DNA of 18,971 bases from DATMYQ01 sp035560935. GTDB taxonomy: Bacteria > Bacillota > Negativicutes > Sporomusales > Sporomusaceae. The number at the start of each line of letters is the position of its first letter. Within the stretch, counting starts at the first letter, position 1. The stretch is taken from positions 1-18,971 of the forward strand of contig DATMYQ010000074.1 of NCBI GenBank assembly GCA_035560935.1. Direction: 5' to 3'. A model generated the notes under the pieces. The model was not told the DNA's origin, made no database searches, and was given only the letters and a program-made list of their open reading frames with translations. Positions 6,640-14,739 of the stretch are shown one piece after another. Both the position numbers and the translations under genes were made by a program.

Positions 6640-7931
6640 TATACAACACTCCTTTCCGAACTGCCCTGTTCGCCCAGCAAACTAATATTGTTGTTTATTC
6701 GGGAAACAAACTCTTCCGTCGTCAGGACCACTACCCCCGATCGCTCCGCCAGCTCGCGGTATAGACAAGTTGCCTCTCCGCCGGTAAAATCCCTTTTTTT
6801 AATGGAACTATCTTCGATCAAAATCAGATTGACAGCGGTGAACGCCGCCCGCAGATTCTCAATATTTTGCTGTCCGTAACAAATATTTCCCAAAACCGTC
6901 AAATCCGCCGCCATAATTTTTTTTCGGTGCTGCAACAGCTGTTTCGCATTAATAGCACAAAAGGAAATGCCTTCAACATAATCAATGCCAAATGCGGCGG
7001 CCACTTCCGCATCCGTATCGCCGCCCTGCAGCACTCCGGCAGTCAAAGGATAGTTGTTTTCATACAACACACGCATGAGATCGCCGGCAGCTCCGCCGCC
7101 GCCAATAATATGGATGTGGGGTTTTCTTGTCGTTTTATCACTGACCGCATAAGTATGAATGTCCAAATTTCCCGTTATTTTGTTCAAGAACACTGCCGCC
7201 TGTAAACCATAAGCCCTCTCTAAATTATCCACGGTCAACACTTCCGCCGGAATGCCATCCGCGACAATTTTCCCTGCCGCCAATAGAATCAGTCGCGAAC
7301 AAAACTTAGCCGCCAGCTTAATGTCATGAGCAATGATCAACACGCTTTTTTCTTCTTTACACAGGGACTGGCAATAGCGGAATATTTCCTCCTGATAGAC
7401 CAGATCCAGACTGGCCGTCGGCTCATCCAGAAAGATCAGCGGCGTCTCCTGGGCCAATACTTTTGCCAATAAAATGCGCTGCCGCTCACCACCGGACACC
7501 TGATTAACAGGCTTGTCCGCCAAATCTTCAACACCGGTAAAAGCCATATATTTTTGAGCGATACGGCGGTCTTCCTCCCTTTCGTGCTGCCACCATTGCA
7601 AGTAAGGATAGCGTCCAGCCAACACGAGCTCCAGCGCGGTGAAGCCAAAACCAACGTTGACTTCCTGTTGCATATACGCAATCAGGCGAGCCGCCTTCTT
7701 ATCACTTAAACGATGAATCGGATGGTCAAACACGCTGACTTCTCCGGAAACAAGCGGTAGCATGCCCCGTAAACCTTTTAACAGTGTGCTTTTGCCGGCT
7801 CCATTGGGCCCAATGATACCGACAAATTCCCCGCGGCCAACCCGGAAATTACAATTATTTATAATTTTATTTTCGCCGATGTTCACGCATACGTCAGCAA
7901 CGACCAGTGCATTTTGTCCTGCTCCTGTCAT
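6636..7931 (-). CDS. BtuD-like ABC importer ATPase with C-terminal extra domain
   Basis: The first ~245 of 431 residues form a standard FecE/HmuV/BtuD ATPase: Walker A GPNGAGKST (41-49), Q-loop in YMQQEVNVGF, signature VSGGERQRILLAK, Walker B LIFLDEPTASLDL, and the switch His in VLIIAHDIKLAAKF. It powers type II import of cobalamin, heme or siderophores with the BtuC-like permease. From about residue 245 a further ~185 residues follow, with HIHIIGGGGAAGDLM, GVLQGGDTDAEVA, MAADLTVLG and NLRAAF. This has an alternating strand/helix, nucleotide-fold look; I recall such tails on ATPases of this family in anaerobes, but not their function. The start ATG at 7931 was chosen over a longer frame because it overlaps the permease stop (ATGA) and has AAAAAGGAGG just upstream. 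Confidence 0.88.
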   Translation of the reverse strand: MTGAGQNALVVADVCVNIGENKIINNCNFRVGRGEFVGIIGPNGAGKSTLLKGLRGMLPLVSGEVSVFDHPIHRLSDKKAARLIAYMQQEVNVGFGFTALELVLAGRYPYLQWWQHEREEDRRIAQKYMAFTGVEDLADKPVNQVSGGERQRILLAKVLAQETPLIFLDEPTASLDLVYQEEIFRYCQSLCKEEKSVLIIAHDIKLAAKFCSRLILLAAGKIVADGIPAEVLTVDNLERAYGLQAAVFLNKITGNLDIHTYAVSDKTTRKPHIHIIGGGGAAGDLMRVLYENNYPLTAGVLQGGDTDAEVAAAFGIDYVEGISFCAINAKQLLQHRKKIMAADLTVLGNICYGQQNIENLRAAFTAVNLILIEDSSIKKRDFTGGEATCLYRELAERSGVVVLTTEEFVSRINNNISLLGEQGSSERSVVY

Positions 7932-8971
7932 GACAGACCGCCTCCTTTTTGCGTACGGCGCAACAGATACAAAAAGTACGGCGCACCCATCAGCGCGGTC
8001 ATAATGCCCACGCGAACCTCCGCCGGCGAAATCAGCAAACGGCCAATAGTATCGCAACTGATCAAAAACAAACCGCCGGCCAACGCACAGACCGGCAGTA
8101 GCACCCGGTGCTCAGGGCCGATCAACAACCGCATAATATGGGGCACTACCAGCCCGACAAAGCCGATGGACCCGCTGACGCAGACCGCGGTCGCCGTAGT
8201 AACCGATGCCACAAATAACAACAACAATCGCAAGGCGAACACCGGCAGCCCGACGGAACGGGCCTCGGCTTCGCCCAAAACCAGGATATTCAAATGGCGG
8301 GCCAGTAGACACAAAATGGCAATACCAACGACAACCGGTCCCCCTGCTAAAAGCACATGTTCCCAACGGCGGAAATCAAGACCGCCAACCATCCAGAACA
8401 AAAATTCGCGCAAACGGTATTCATTCATAAAAGTGAGAATACCTGAAGTCAGTGCGCCCAGCAACATGCTGACGGCTACTCCCGCCAATAGCAGCGTCAT
8501 CACCGGGATTTTACCGTCCTTCAGGGATAATGCGACCGTAACCCCCACCGCCAACAACGCCCCCAACAACGCAAACAGTGGCATATAGTACATCCCATAG
8601 GCCGTCAGTCCCAGCGCAATCGCAATCACCGCCCCCAAAGAGGCGCCGGCTGAAACGCCGATGATCCCGGGATCCGCCAACGGGTTGCCAAATACCCCCT
8701 GCATCACCGCCCCCGATACGCCGAGCGCCGCCCCGACTAAAATCCCCACCAGAATCCGCGGCATCCGGATATGCCAGACAACTGCCGTCTGCTCCGGCGT
8801 CGGCGCTGCGCCTGTCAACGCCGCCAGTCCCAGTTGCTGTCCCAAAATGGACAGCATCGTCATCAGCGGCACCGGTACCTGCCCGGCGCCTAATGATAAC
8901 AAGCTGACGCTGACCAACAGCAGGCCAAGCCCAGCCATAACCAGTACTTTGTTTTTTCTTCCCTTTCCCAT
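7928..8971 (-). CDS. BtuC/FecCD-family ABC importer permease
   Basis: This 347-residue inner-membrane protein is the channel subunit for a corrinoid or other metal-chelate importer. About ten hydrophobic helices are visible. Family hallmarks are RMPRILVGILVGAALGVSGA, GNPLADPGIIGVSAGAS, the conserved IGFVGLVVPHIMR before the coupling region, and a C-terminal GRLL..AEVRVGIMTALMGAPYFLYLL with the last helix intact. Length is typical for BtuC (about 330-350). An AGAAAGG element lies 10 bases before the ATG. Its stop overlaps the ATPase start by four bases, which suggests translational coupling and matched amounts. The two binding lipoproteins lie directly upstream. Sequence alone does not separate cobalamin from heme permeases; the choice rests on the neighbouring CbiZ, BtuB and riboswitch. 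Confidence 0.92.
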   Translation of the reverse strand: MGKGRKNKVLVMAGLGLLLVSVSLLSLGAGQVPVPLMTMLSILGQQLGLAALTGAAPTPEQTAVVWHIRMPRILVGILVGAALGVSGAVMQGVFGNPLADPGIIGVSAGASLGAVIAIALGLTAYGMYYMPLFALLGALLAVGVTVALSLKDGKIPVMTLLLAGVAVSMLLGALTSGILTFMNEYRLREFLFWMVGGLDFRRWEHVLLAGGPVVVGIAILCLLARHLNILVLGEAEARSVGLPVFALRLLLLFVASVTTATAVCVSGSIGFVGLVVPHIMRLLIGPEHRVLLPVCALAGGLFLISCDTIGRLLISPAEVRVGIMTALMGAPYFLYLLRRTQKGGGLS

Positions 8972-8989
8972 CCCGAACCAACCTTTCTC

Positions 8990-9949
8990 TTATTCCTGGC
9001 GAAACAGCTGCGGATACGCCGCCTGAGCGACACTGCGCACACCTTTGACAATATGCTGGGAGGTGCAGAACAGATAGCGGTCCGGTATCTGAATCAGCCT
9101 TTTTTGTTGTACCGCCCGCACGGTTTGCAGCGCCGGGTCATCCTGCACTTCCTGCTTATATTGATTCAGATCTTTTTTGCCGGTATAATCCCAGGTCGGC
9201 AGCAACAAAAAATCCGGATTAATCTGCACCAGCTGTTCCTTGCTCAAAGAACCGTTCGTGTCCAGCCCGGCAATTGCCGCGGCATTCCTCACCCCAGCCT
9301 GCCGGCAAATATCATCGAAGGTGCTGCCGATACCGCCGCTGCCACCCATATTGGAAAAACGGGCCGCTACCTGGCGCTCCGTCTCCGGCAGAGATTGCAC
9401 CTGGGCGGAAACTTCCGCCAGCGAATGATCCATTCGCGAAATCAGGACAGCCCCTTTTTCCGATTCCCCGACAAGCTGGGAGATTTCGGTGATATTCTGA
9501 CGAACTTGTGCGATACTGCGTGCACTTTTAAAAACATACACCGGCAGTCCCGCGTCCCGCAACACCTGTACCAGGTCCAACGGTTGCCAGTCAGGAAATA
9601 ATACCAGGTCGGGGTTCAGGCCAATGACCGCCTCCGCGTTAGCACGAACTTTGCCTTTTACTTGTTTGGCTTCCTCGGTAATGTTTGATATCCCGACGTC
9701 ATCCGATGTATAGGTTAACGCGGCAATTTGGCTTACCGCCACTAACTCCATCAAGATTTCATCACTGGCAATGCTTAAAGAAACGATCCGCTGGGGCTTA
9801 TGAGGCACAGTTAACTTAAACCCCTGACTGTCAATGACTTCGCGCCCACCAGGACCAGCCAATTTATCCGGTGACTTCAACGAACAACCGCTGCCGCTTA
9901 ACAGGCAAAACATCATCCATACCGCCACTATCATTTTGAGCTGTCGCAC
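8990..9949 (-). CDS. BtuF-like substrate-binding lipoprotein (copy 1)
   Basis: This 319-residue protein captures the substrate outside the inner membrane and delivers it to the permease encoded 18 bases downstream. The N-terminus is a lipoprotein signal (MMFCLLSGSGC, probable lipidated Cys22). The body is a class III binding protein of the TroA/BtuF fold: KPQRIVSLSIASDEILMELV opens the first lobe, AVIGLNPDLVLFPDW is the conserved 'NPDLVL' strand, and QINPDFLLLPTWDYTGKKDL belongs to the second lobe. The start is GTG 9949, with a GGGGG run five bases upstream; an ATG at 9934 is the alternative and would shorten the signal peptide. It is clearly a paralogue of the next gene, sharing for example the DDPALQTVRAVQQKRLIQIPD block near the end, so the pair arose by duplication. 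Confidence 0.88.
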   Translation of the reverse strand: MRQLKMIVAVWMMFCLLSGSGCSLKSPDKLAGPGGREVIDSQGFKLTVPHKPQRIVSLSIASDEILMELVAVSQIAALTYTSDDVGISNITEEAKQVKGKVRANAEAVIGLNPDLVLFPDWQPLDLVQVLRDAGLPVYVFKSARSIAQVRQNITEISQLVGESEKGAVLISRMDHSLAEVSAQVQSLPETERQVAARFSNMGGSGGIGSTFDDICRQAGVRNAAAIAGLDTNGSLSKEQLVQINPDFLLLPTWDYTGKKDLNQYKQEVQDDPALQTVRAVQQKRLIQIPDRYLFCTSQHIVKGVRSVAQAAYPQLFRQE

Positions 9950-9967
9950 TTTTTCCCCCGTCCTTCC

Positions 9968-10984
9968 TCATTCCGGGTAAGCCGCGTTCATAATATCCCG
10001 GACGGCGTACACGATATCCTGCGAAGCGCAGTACAAGTACAAATCGGGTATCTGCACCAGACGTTGGGCGCGAATCGCTTTGACCGTTTGCAGCGCCGGG
10101 TCATTTTGCAGTTCTGCTCTTATCTTGTCCACATCCAATTTGCCGCCCTTCCAGGTGGGCACCAAAATCAGATCCGGATTAACGCTAATGATGCACTCTT
10201 TCGTCAGCGTGTCGTTTTTCCCTAAACCGGCTGCCGCCGCGCCGTTAATCACGCCAGCGTAGCCACATACATCATCAAATAAGCTGCCCTTACCGCCATA
10301 AGTAGCCATATGAGAAATCAGCACCAGAGTTTGGCGGCGCTCCGGCGGTATGGACTGTACTTTCGCAGCGATTACCGTCAACTCCGTCTCCATACGGCTC
10401 AACAGTCGCGCACCGGCTTCTTCTTCCCCGATCGCCGCAGCAATCTCGCGGATCGCCTGTTTGACTTCAGCAACGCGGGACGGTCCTTTGCTGACAAACA
10501 CCGGCAGTCCCATATCACGTAACGTCTTGATCAGTTCCGCCTGATTCCAGTCCGGGGCGATCACCAGATCGGGCCGCAGCGACAGAATCATTTCAGCGTT
10601 ATACTCCCGCATCCTGGCCGGTATCAGCGGCGCTTTATCGGCAATCGTCGAAATCCCGGGATCATCGGCCAGATAATGCAGTGCCACCACTCGTTCCGTC
10701 TGCGTCATAGCCAACACCATCTCATCGCTGGATAGGGCTAAAGTAACAATCCGCTGTGGCTTTTGCGGCAATTTCAAGACCGTTCCCTGGGTGTCAGTCA
10801 CCTGATAGCCGGTATTTCCCGTTGGCGCGGCAACAGGGGATTTCAAACCACCGGCGCAGCCGGTAGTCAGCAACAGGCAAAACAACGCCACCAATGCAGT
10901 AACAAGCAATGCGTCTCCACCTTGCACCCTGACCGTCGCAAACCTCCGCCACTCGAAAGGCGCCCCGTTGTCTTGTCTACCCAT
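9968..10984 (-). CDS. BtuF-like substrate-binding lipoprotein (copy 2)
   Basis: A 338-residue second binding protein for the same type of importer. The signal segment (LLVTALVALFCLLLTTGC) gives a likely lipidated Cys43. The mature part starts with VTDTQGTVLKLPQKPQRIVT and contains MILSLRPDLVIAPDW and IISVNPDLILVPTWKGGKLD, typical of BtuF/FhuD-like proteins. The start ATG 10984 was chosen because it overlaps the cobN stop by 8 bases and has GGAGG 9 bases upstream; a longer frame to 11059 would run inside cobN. The hydrophilic stretch before the hydrophobic core is unusually long (about 24 residues). Two adjacent binding proteins with one permease suggest either two related ligands or increased capacity. 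Confidence 0.87.
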   Translation of the reverse strand: MGRQDNGAPFEWRRFATVRVQGGDALLVTALVALFCLLLTTGCAGGLKSPVAAPTGNTGYQVTDTQGTVLKLPQKPQRIVTLALSSDEMVLAMTQTERVVALHYLADDPGISTIADKAPLIPARMREYNAEMILSLRPDLVIAPDWNQAELIKTLRDMGLPVFVSKGPSRVAEVKQAIREIAAAIGEEEAGARLLSRMETELTVIAAKVQSIPPERRQTLVLISHMATYGGKGSLFDDVCGYAGVINGAAAAGLGKNDTLTKECIISVNPDLILVPTWKGGKLDVDKIRAELQNDPALQTVKAIRAQRLVQIPDLYLYCASQDIVYAVRDIMNAAYPE

Positions 10985-13900
10985 CTCCCCGTTCCTCCAA
11001 CTCACCCTCAATCGACAAATACAACTGTTCCAATTCCCGTTTCGTATTTTCATTCGCATTCCATAATCCCCGTTGCGCCGCTTCCAGCAGGGTCTCCGCG
11101 ATCCGCTGCAACGCCCAGGGATTGACGTCTTTCATCCATTCCCGCATATCGGCGTCCAAGGCATACTTTTCCGCATATTTCTCATACATCCAGTCTTCCA
11201 TCACATCACTGGTCGCATCCCATTGATAGCTATGGGCCACATAGTTCGACAAATCGGCGGCGCCTTTATAGCCGTGTTTTTTCATGCCCTCAATAAATTT
11301 GGGATTGATTGCTTCGCCGCGGAACAGGCGTTTTACTTCTTCCTCCACACTGCGCATCATAATCTTTTTACGGTCGGAACTGTCGCCGCAATAGGAACGG
11401 GGCGCTTCACCCTTGATGCTGCGTACCGCAGCGATCATTCCGCCGTGATAAGCATTATAGTCGTCGGAATTGAGCATACTGATCTCCCGGTTGTCAAGAT
11501 TTTGAATCGTTACGTCGAGACTGCCCATACGTCGGCGGAAAAGCTCCGGCATATATGCCCCCTTCCCTTTGCCGCTGTAGGCGTGCGCCCCCCAGCGGAC
11601 ATAGACATCCGACAAATCATCAATCGTCTCCCAATTCTTCGCTTCCAGCACCGCGCCGACACCGGCGCCGTAGGTTCCCGGCGGATCACCGAACAAACGC
11701 CAACTGGCCTGCTCCCAGGCGGTAACACTGTCGATCCCCTCTTCTTCCAGAAGTTTCGAGTCAGCCGTGACATGTTTTTTTACAAAATTTTGTTCCGATG
11801 GCTCTGCCAATTGCAAAACCAGTTCCACCGCCTTATCCATCCAGGACGCCGCCATCGGCATACTGTCACGAAACAAGCCGCTGATCCTCCCGGTCACGTC
11901 AACCCGCGGACGTTTTAATTCCTCCAGAGAAATAACCTCCAGATCCACCACTCGCATACTGCCTTTTTGCCATACCGGTTTGACCCCCATCAAGTACAGA
12001 AACTGGGCGATGCATTGGCCGTGGCTTCGCATATTGCTGGTCGCCCAAAGAACAATGCCAACGCTTTCCGGATAACGCCCTTCCTCAGCGATATAGCGTT
12101 CGATCACATCATCGGCCATGGTTTTGCCAATTTCCCAGGCCACCGGCGTAGGCAGAGTCCGGGGATCAATACTGTAAAAATTGCGCCCGGTGGGTAAAAT
12201 ATCCGCTCCACCGCTGGTGGGGGCCCCGCCCGGTCCCGGTTCCACGTAACCGCCATCCAGCGCCAGTAAAAGATTGCTGATTTCCTGGGTGGTTTTTTGC
12301 AGGCTGGGGGCAATGGCCCGGCAAACGTAAACCAGCGCCAACCGTAACCGTTCTTTTAAAGCATTATCCTGATTCATTGCCCACGGCAATTGCAACACAC
12401 TATCGGCCTGCACCGGGTCAAAATCATCCTCTGCCAGTCTGACCAGAATTTCCCGGCAACGCTCCCGGACATCATCCGCCAACGCGCCGAGGGTTTTACT
12501 GCCGTCCGGTAGCATCTGCGCGCTTTGCTCCAGCAATTGATAATAATCATAACCATATACGCCGGCTATCGTCTGGATCAACGAAGGAATATCCCCGTTG
12601 TCCACCTTAGTCAGCGCCAGCAAGTATTCGATGAGTGCGTCTCCTGCCGGCGGGCAGCCTAATGTGTGCAATCCCGTACGAATCTGCATGTTTTTGATGT
12701 CGGTAATAACATTGTGCAAACGGCCGACAAAATTAGCGAACGGCTGTTCCGGGTCTTCCGGCACATCTTCCAGTAAATTGGCCTCGGCGGCTTTTTCCCG
12801 GATTAGCGCCATCACCGGCTCCAGTTTATCCGGTTGATTCTGTTTGAAATGACAATACTCGTCAAGTAATTTTTCCAGTTCTTCTAATTCATCATACGTG
12901 CCGGCATGACTCATCGGCGGCGTCAGATAACTGATCAGGCAGGCCGCGCCGCGCCGTTTCGCCTGAACGCCCTCACCCAATACAGTAATCCAGTAAGGAT
13001 AGATGTTGGGCAAATCGCCGATTGCCAGATCAGGATAGCATTCCCGGGACAGACCGACGCCCTTGCCGGGCAACCATTCCAGCGATCCGTGCGTTCCCAC
13101 ATGAACCACAGCGTCCGCCTGCCAAATATCCCGTAGCCAGTGATAGTAGCCCAGATAATGATGGGTTGGCGCGCAGTCGGGCGAATGATATATTTTTGCC
13201 GGATCCTCTCCGAATCCCCGCGGCGGTTGTACGGTAATAAAAACGTTGCCGTTGAGCATGCCGGGAACCAGAATTTTCCCATCATAATGAAACACATCTC
13301 CCGGCGCTTCTCCCCAATCTCTGGCCAGTTGCGCCTGGGTAGCCGGCGCAGTGCTCTCAAACCAGCTCCGATACTGTTCATCGGTCAGCTGCCCGTCCGC
13401 CGCCGCAATTTGCGCATCGGTCAGATAGCGGCGATCATTGGTTGCATGGCGGATCAGTTCTTCCATGAAGGATTGGCTATCTGCCGGAATGTTGTCAACC
13501 GCATAGCCGCTTTGCTGCATTTTTGCCAGCAATAAGCGGATACTTTCCGGAGAATCCAGGCCGGCGGCACTGCCAATATTTGAATTGGTCGGCGGATAAT
13601 TATGAAATATAATACCGATCTTTTTTTCGGCGTTGTTTTTTTTGCGCAACTTAGCCCACTTGCCCGCTTTTTGCACCATCACGCGAATGCGTTCCTCGAT
13701 GGGCAGATAAATCGCATCGCCATCTTTTTGATATTCCCGCCCGGCCACCGGCACGCCATGGATGGCGCCGTCAAACTCCGGCATTGCAATACTAACCGCC
13801 ATCTCCAGCGCCGTCATTCCCTCAATAGACTGCTGCCATTCTGTCCGCGACTGATAGAGAGTATAGGCCTGCAGAATGGGCACTCCTAATTGGTTCAGAG

Positions 13901-14690
13901 TTTCTTGATCAATGGCTTTCATTGAAATCATAGAAAATTTAAATGTATTTAAGACCACATCAACCACCGGTTGTCCGTTAGCGGTAAAATACGCGTCCAC
14001 GGTTTCTCGCAGGCCGGGAGTTCCCAAATCCGGGTTCCCGACGTACTGGCAAAAAACCGCCAGTGCATTCATTCCCTGCCGCTCGATTTCTTCCACCAAC
14101 GCGGCTTGATAAGCAAGATCGCCCCACACCCATTCATCCCGGTAAAACAGCAACCCGATCGTCGACCTATCCGGGTAACAAAAGGCTGTGCGGTACTCCG
14201 CCAGATTGGTAAAAGCCTGCGGGGCCAAGGGATGATAAATCCCCTGCCAGAGTAATGGCTCCGGTTCGCTGACCGTAATCTCATCACCGCAATATGTCCG
14301 GGCCAAGTAGCGCCAAAACTGGCAAAAATTATCCATCCCCCCGTAGGACAGGTATTTTTGCAGCGGTTCCCGCTGTTCGTCGGAAACGTTATGGGACAAG
14401 TCTCCCGCACTCGGATCAGAAATCAGCATAATATGGGTAATTTTTTGTTTTCGTAAATACTCCGCTGCTTTTTTCAAAAAAGCCGTATCCAATCCGCTGC
14501 CCATCCAGGTAAAAATGACAATGTCACTGCTGCCAAATGTCTGTTGCCATTCCGCCCCCCAAGGAATCGCGTCACTCAGCAGCACCGTCCGCCCCGTTGC
14601 GCTCATTTCGTTTCCTTCAACACGGACGCGGGCTTTTTCCAGCATCAGGCACTGTCGCTCCATATTGGACAAGAAAATCATTTTCCCCAT
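10977..14690 (-). CDS. cobN: CobN-type metal-chelatase large subunit (CobN/BchH/HmuS family)
   Basis: At 1237 residues this is full length for CobN, the subunit that binds the tetrapyrrole and metal in ATP-dependent cobalt insertion. Conserved blocks are intact: HVGTHGSLEWLPGKG (about residues 528-542), IYPYWITVLGEGVQAKRRGA, SYLTPPMSHAGTYDELEELE, RWGAHAYSGKGKGAYMPELF and SDDYNAYHGGMIAAVRS (about 1070-1090). No signal peptide is seen, so it is cytoplasmic. Neither the AAA+ partners CobS/CobT nor ChlI/ChlD-type genes are in the window. From memory, a CobN relative (HmuS) in Bacteroides heme-uptake operons acts in anaerobic metal removal from heme; the present gene is likewise followed by importer genes, so chelatase and dechelatase are both possible. 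GAGGG lies 6 bases before the ATG. The stop is TAG at 10977-10979, overlapping the next start. Confidence 0.88.
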   Translation of the reverse strand: MGKMIFLSNMERQCLMLEKARVRVEGNEMSATGRTVLLSDAIPWGAEWQQTFGSSDIVIFTWMGSGLDTAFLKKAAEYLRKQKITHIMLISDPSAGDLSHNVSDEQREPLQKYLSYGGMDNFCQFWRYLARTYCGDEITVSEPEPLLWQGIYHPLAPQAFTNLAEYRTAFCYPDRSTIGLLFYRDEWVWGDLAYQAALVEEIERQGMNALAVFCQYVGNPDLGTPGLRETVDAYFTANGQPVVDVVLNTFKFSMISMKAIDQETLNQLGVPILQAYTLYQSRTEWQQSIEGMTALEMAVSIAMPEFDGAIHGVPVAGREYQKDGDAIYLPIEERIRVMVQKAGKWAKLRKKNNAEKKIGIIFHNYPPTNSNIGSAAGLDSPESIRLLLAKMQQSGYAVDNIPADSQSFMEELIRHATNDRRYLTDAQIAAADGQLTDEQYRSWFESTAPATQAQLARDWGEAPGDVFHYDGKILVPGMLNGNVFITVQPPRGFGEDPAKIYHSPDCAPTHHYLGYYHWLRDIWQADAVVHVGTHGSLEWLPGKGVGLSRECYPDLAIGDLPNIYPYWITVLGEGVQAKRRGAACLISYLTPPMSHAGTYDELEELEKLLDEYCHFKQNQPDKLEPVMALIREKAAEANLLEDVPEDPEQPFANFVGRLHNVITDIKNMQIRTGLHTLGCPPAGDALIEYLLALTKVDNGDIPSLIQTIAGVYGYDYYQLLEQSAQMLPDGSKTLGALADDVRERCREILVRLAEDDFDPVQADSVLQLPWAMNQDNALKERLRLALVYVCRAIAPSLQKTTQEISNLLLALDGGYVEPGPGGAPTSGGADILPTGRNFYSIDPRTLPTPVAWEIGKTMADDVIERYIAEEGRYPESVGIVLWATSNMRSHGQCIAQFLYLMGVKPVWQKGSMRVVDLEVISLEELKRPRVDVTGRISGLFRDSMPMAASWMDKAVELVLQLAEPSEQNFVKKHVTADSKLLEEEGIDSVTAWEQASWRLFGDPPGTYGAGVGAVLEAKNWETIDDLSDVYVRWGAHAYSGKGKGAYMPELFRRRMGSLDVTIQNLDNREISMLNSDDYNAYHGGMIAAVRSIKGEAPRSYCGDSSDRKKIMMRSVEEEVKRLFRGEAINPKFIEGMKKHGYKGAADLSNYVAHSYQWDATSDVMEDWMYEKYAEKYALDADMREWMKDVNPWALQRIAETLLEAAQRGLWNANENTKRELEQLYLSIEGELEERGDG

Positions 14691-14739
14691 AGTCTACCCT
14701 CGCATCTTTATTTTATTGCTATATCGTCTACAGCCAGCT

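Noticed and set aside
7914..8588. 224-codon open frame on the + strand
   Set aside because: It lies antisense to the well-supported BtuC permease gene, has a Pro/Thr/Asn-rich composition typical of a reversed hydrophobic gene, and shows no recognisable domain.
9053..9601. 182-codon open frame on the + strand
   Set aside because: Antisense to the first BtuF-like gene, without a credible ribosome binding site or domain.
11073..11918. 281-codon open frame on the + strand
   Set aside because: It is fully antisense to conserved cobN blocks; its sequence has no family signature and is best explained by codon bias of cobN.
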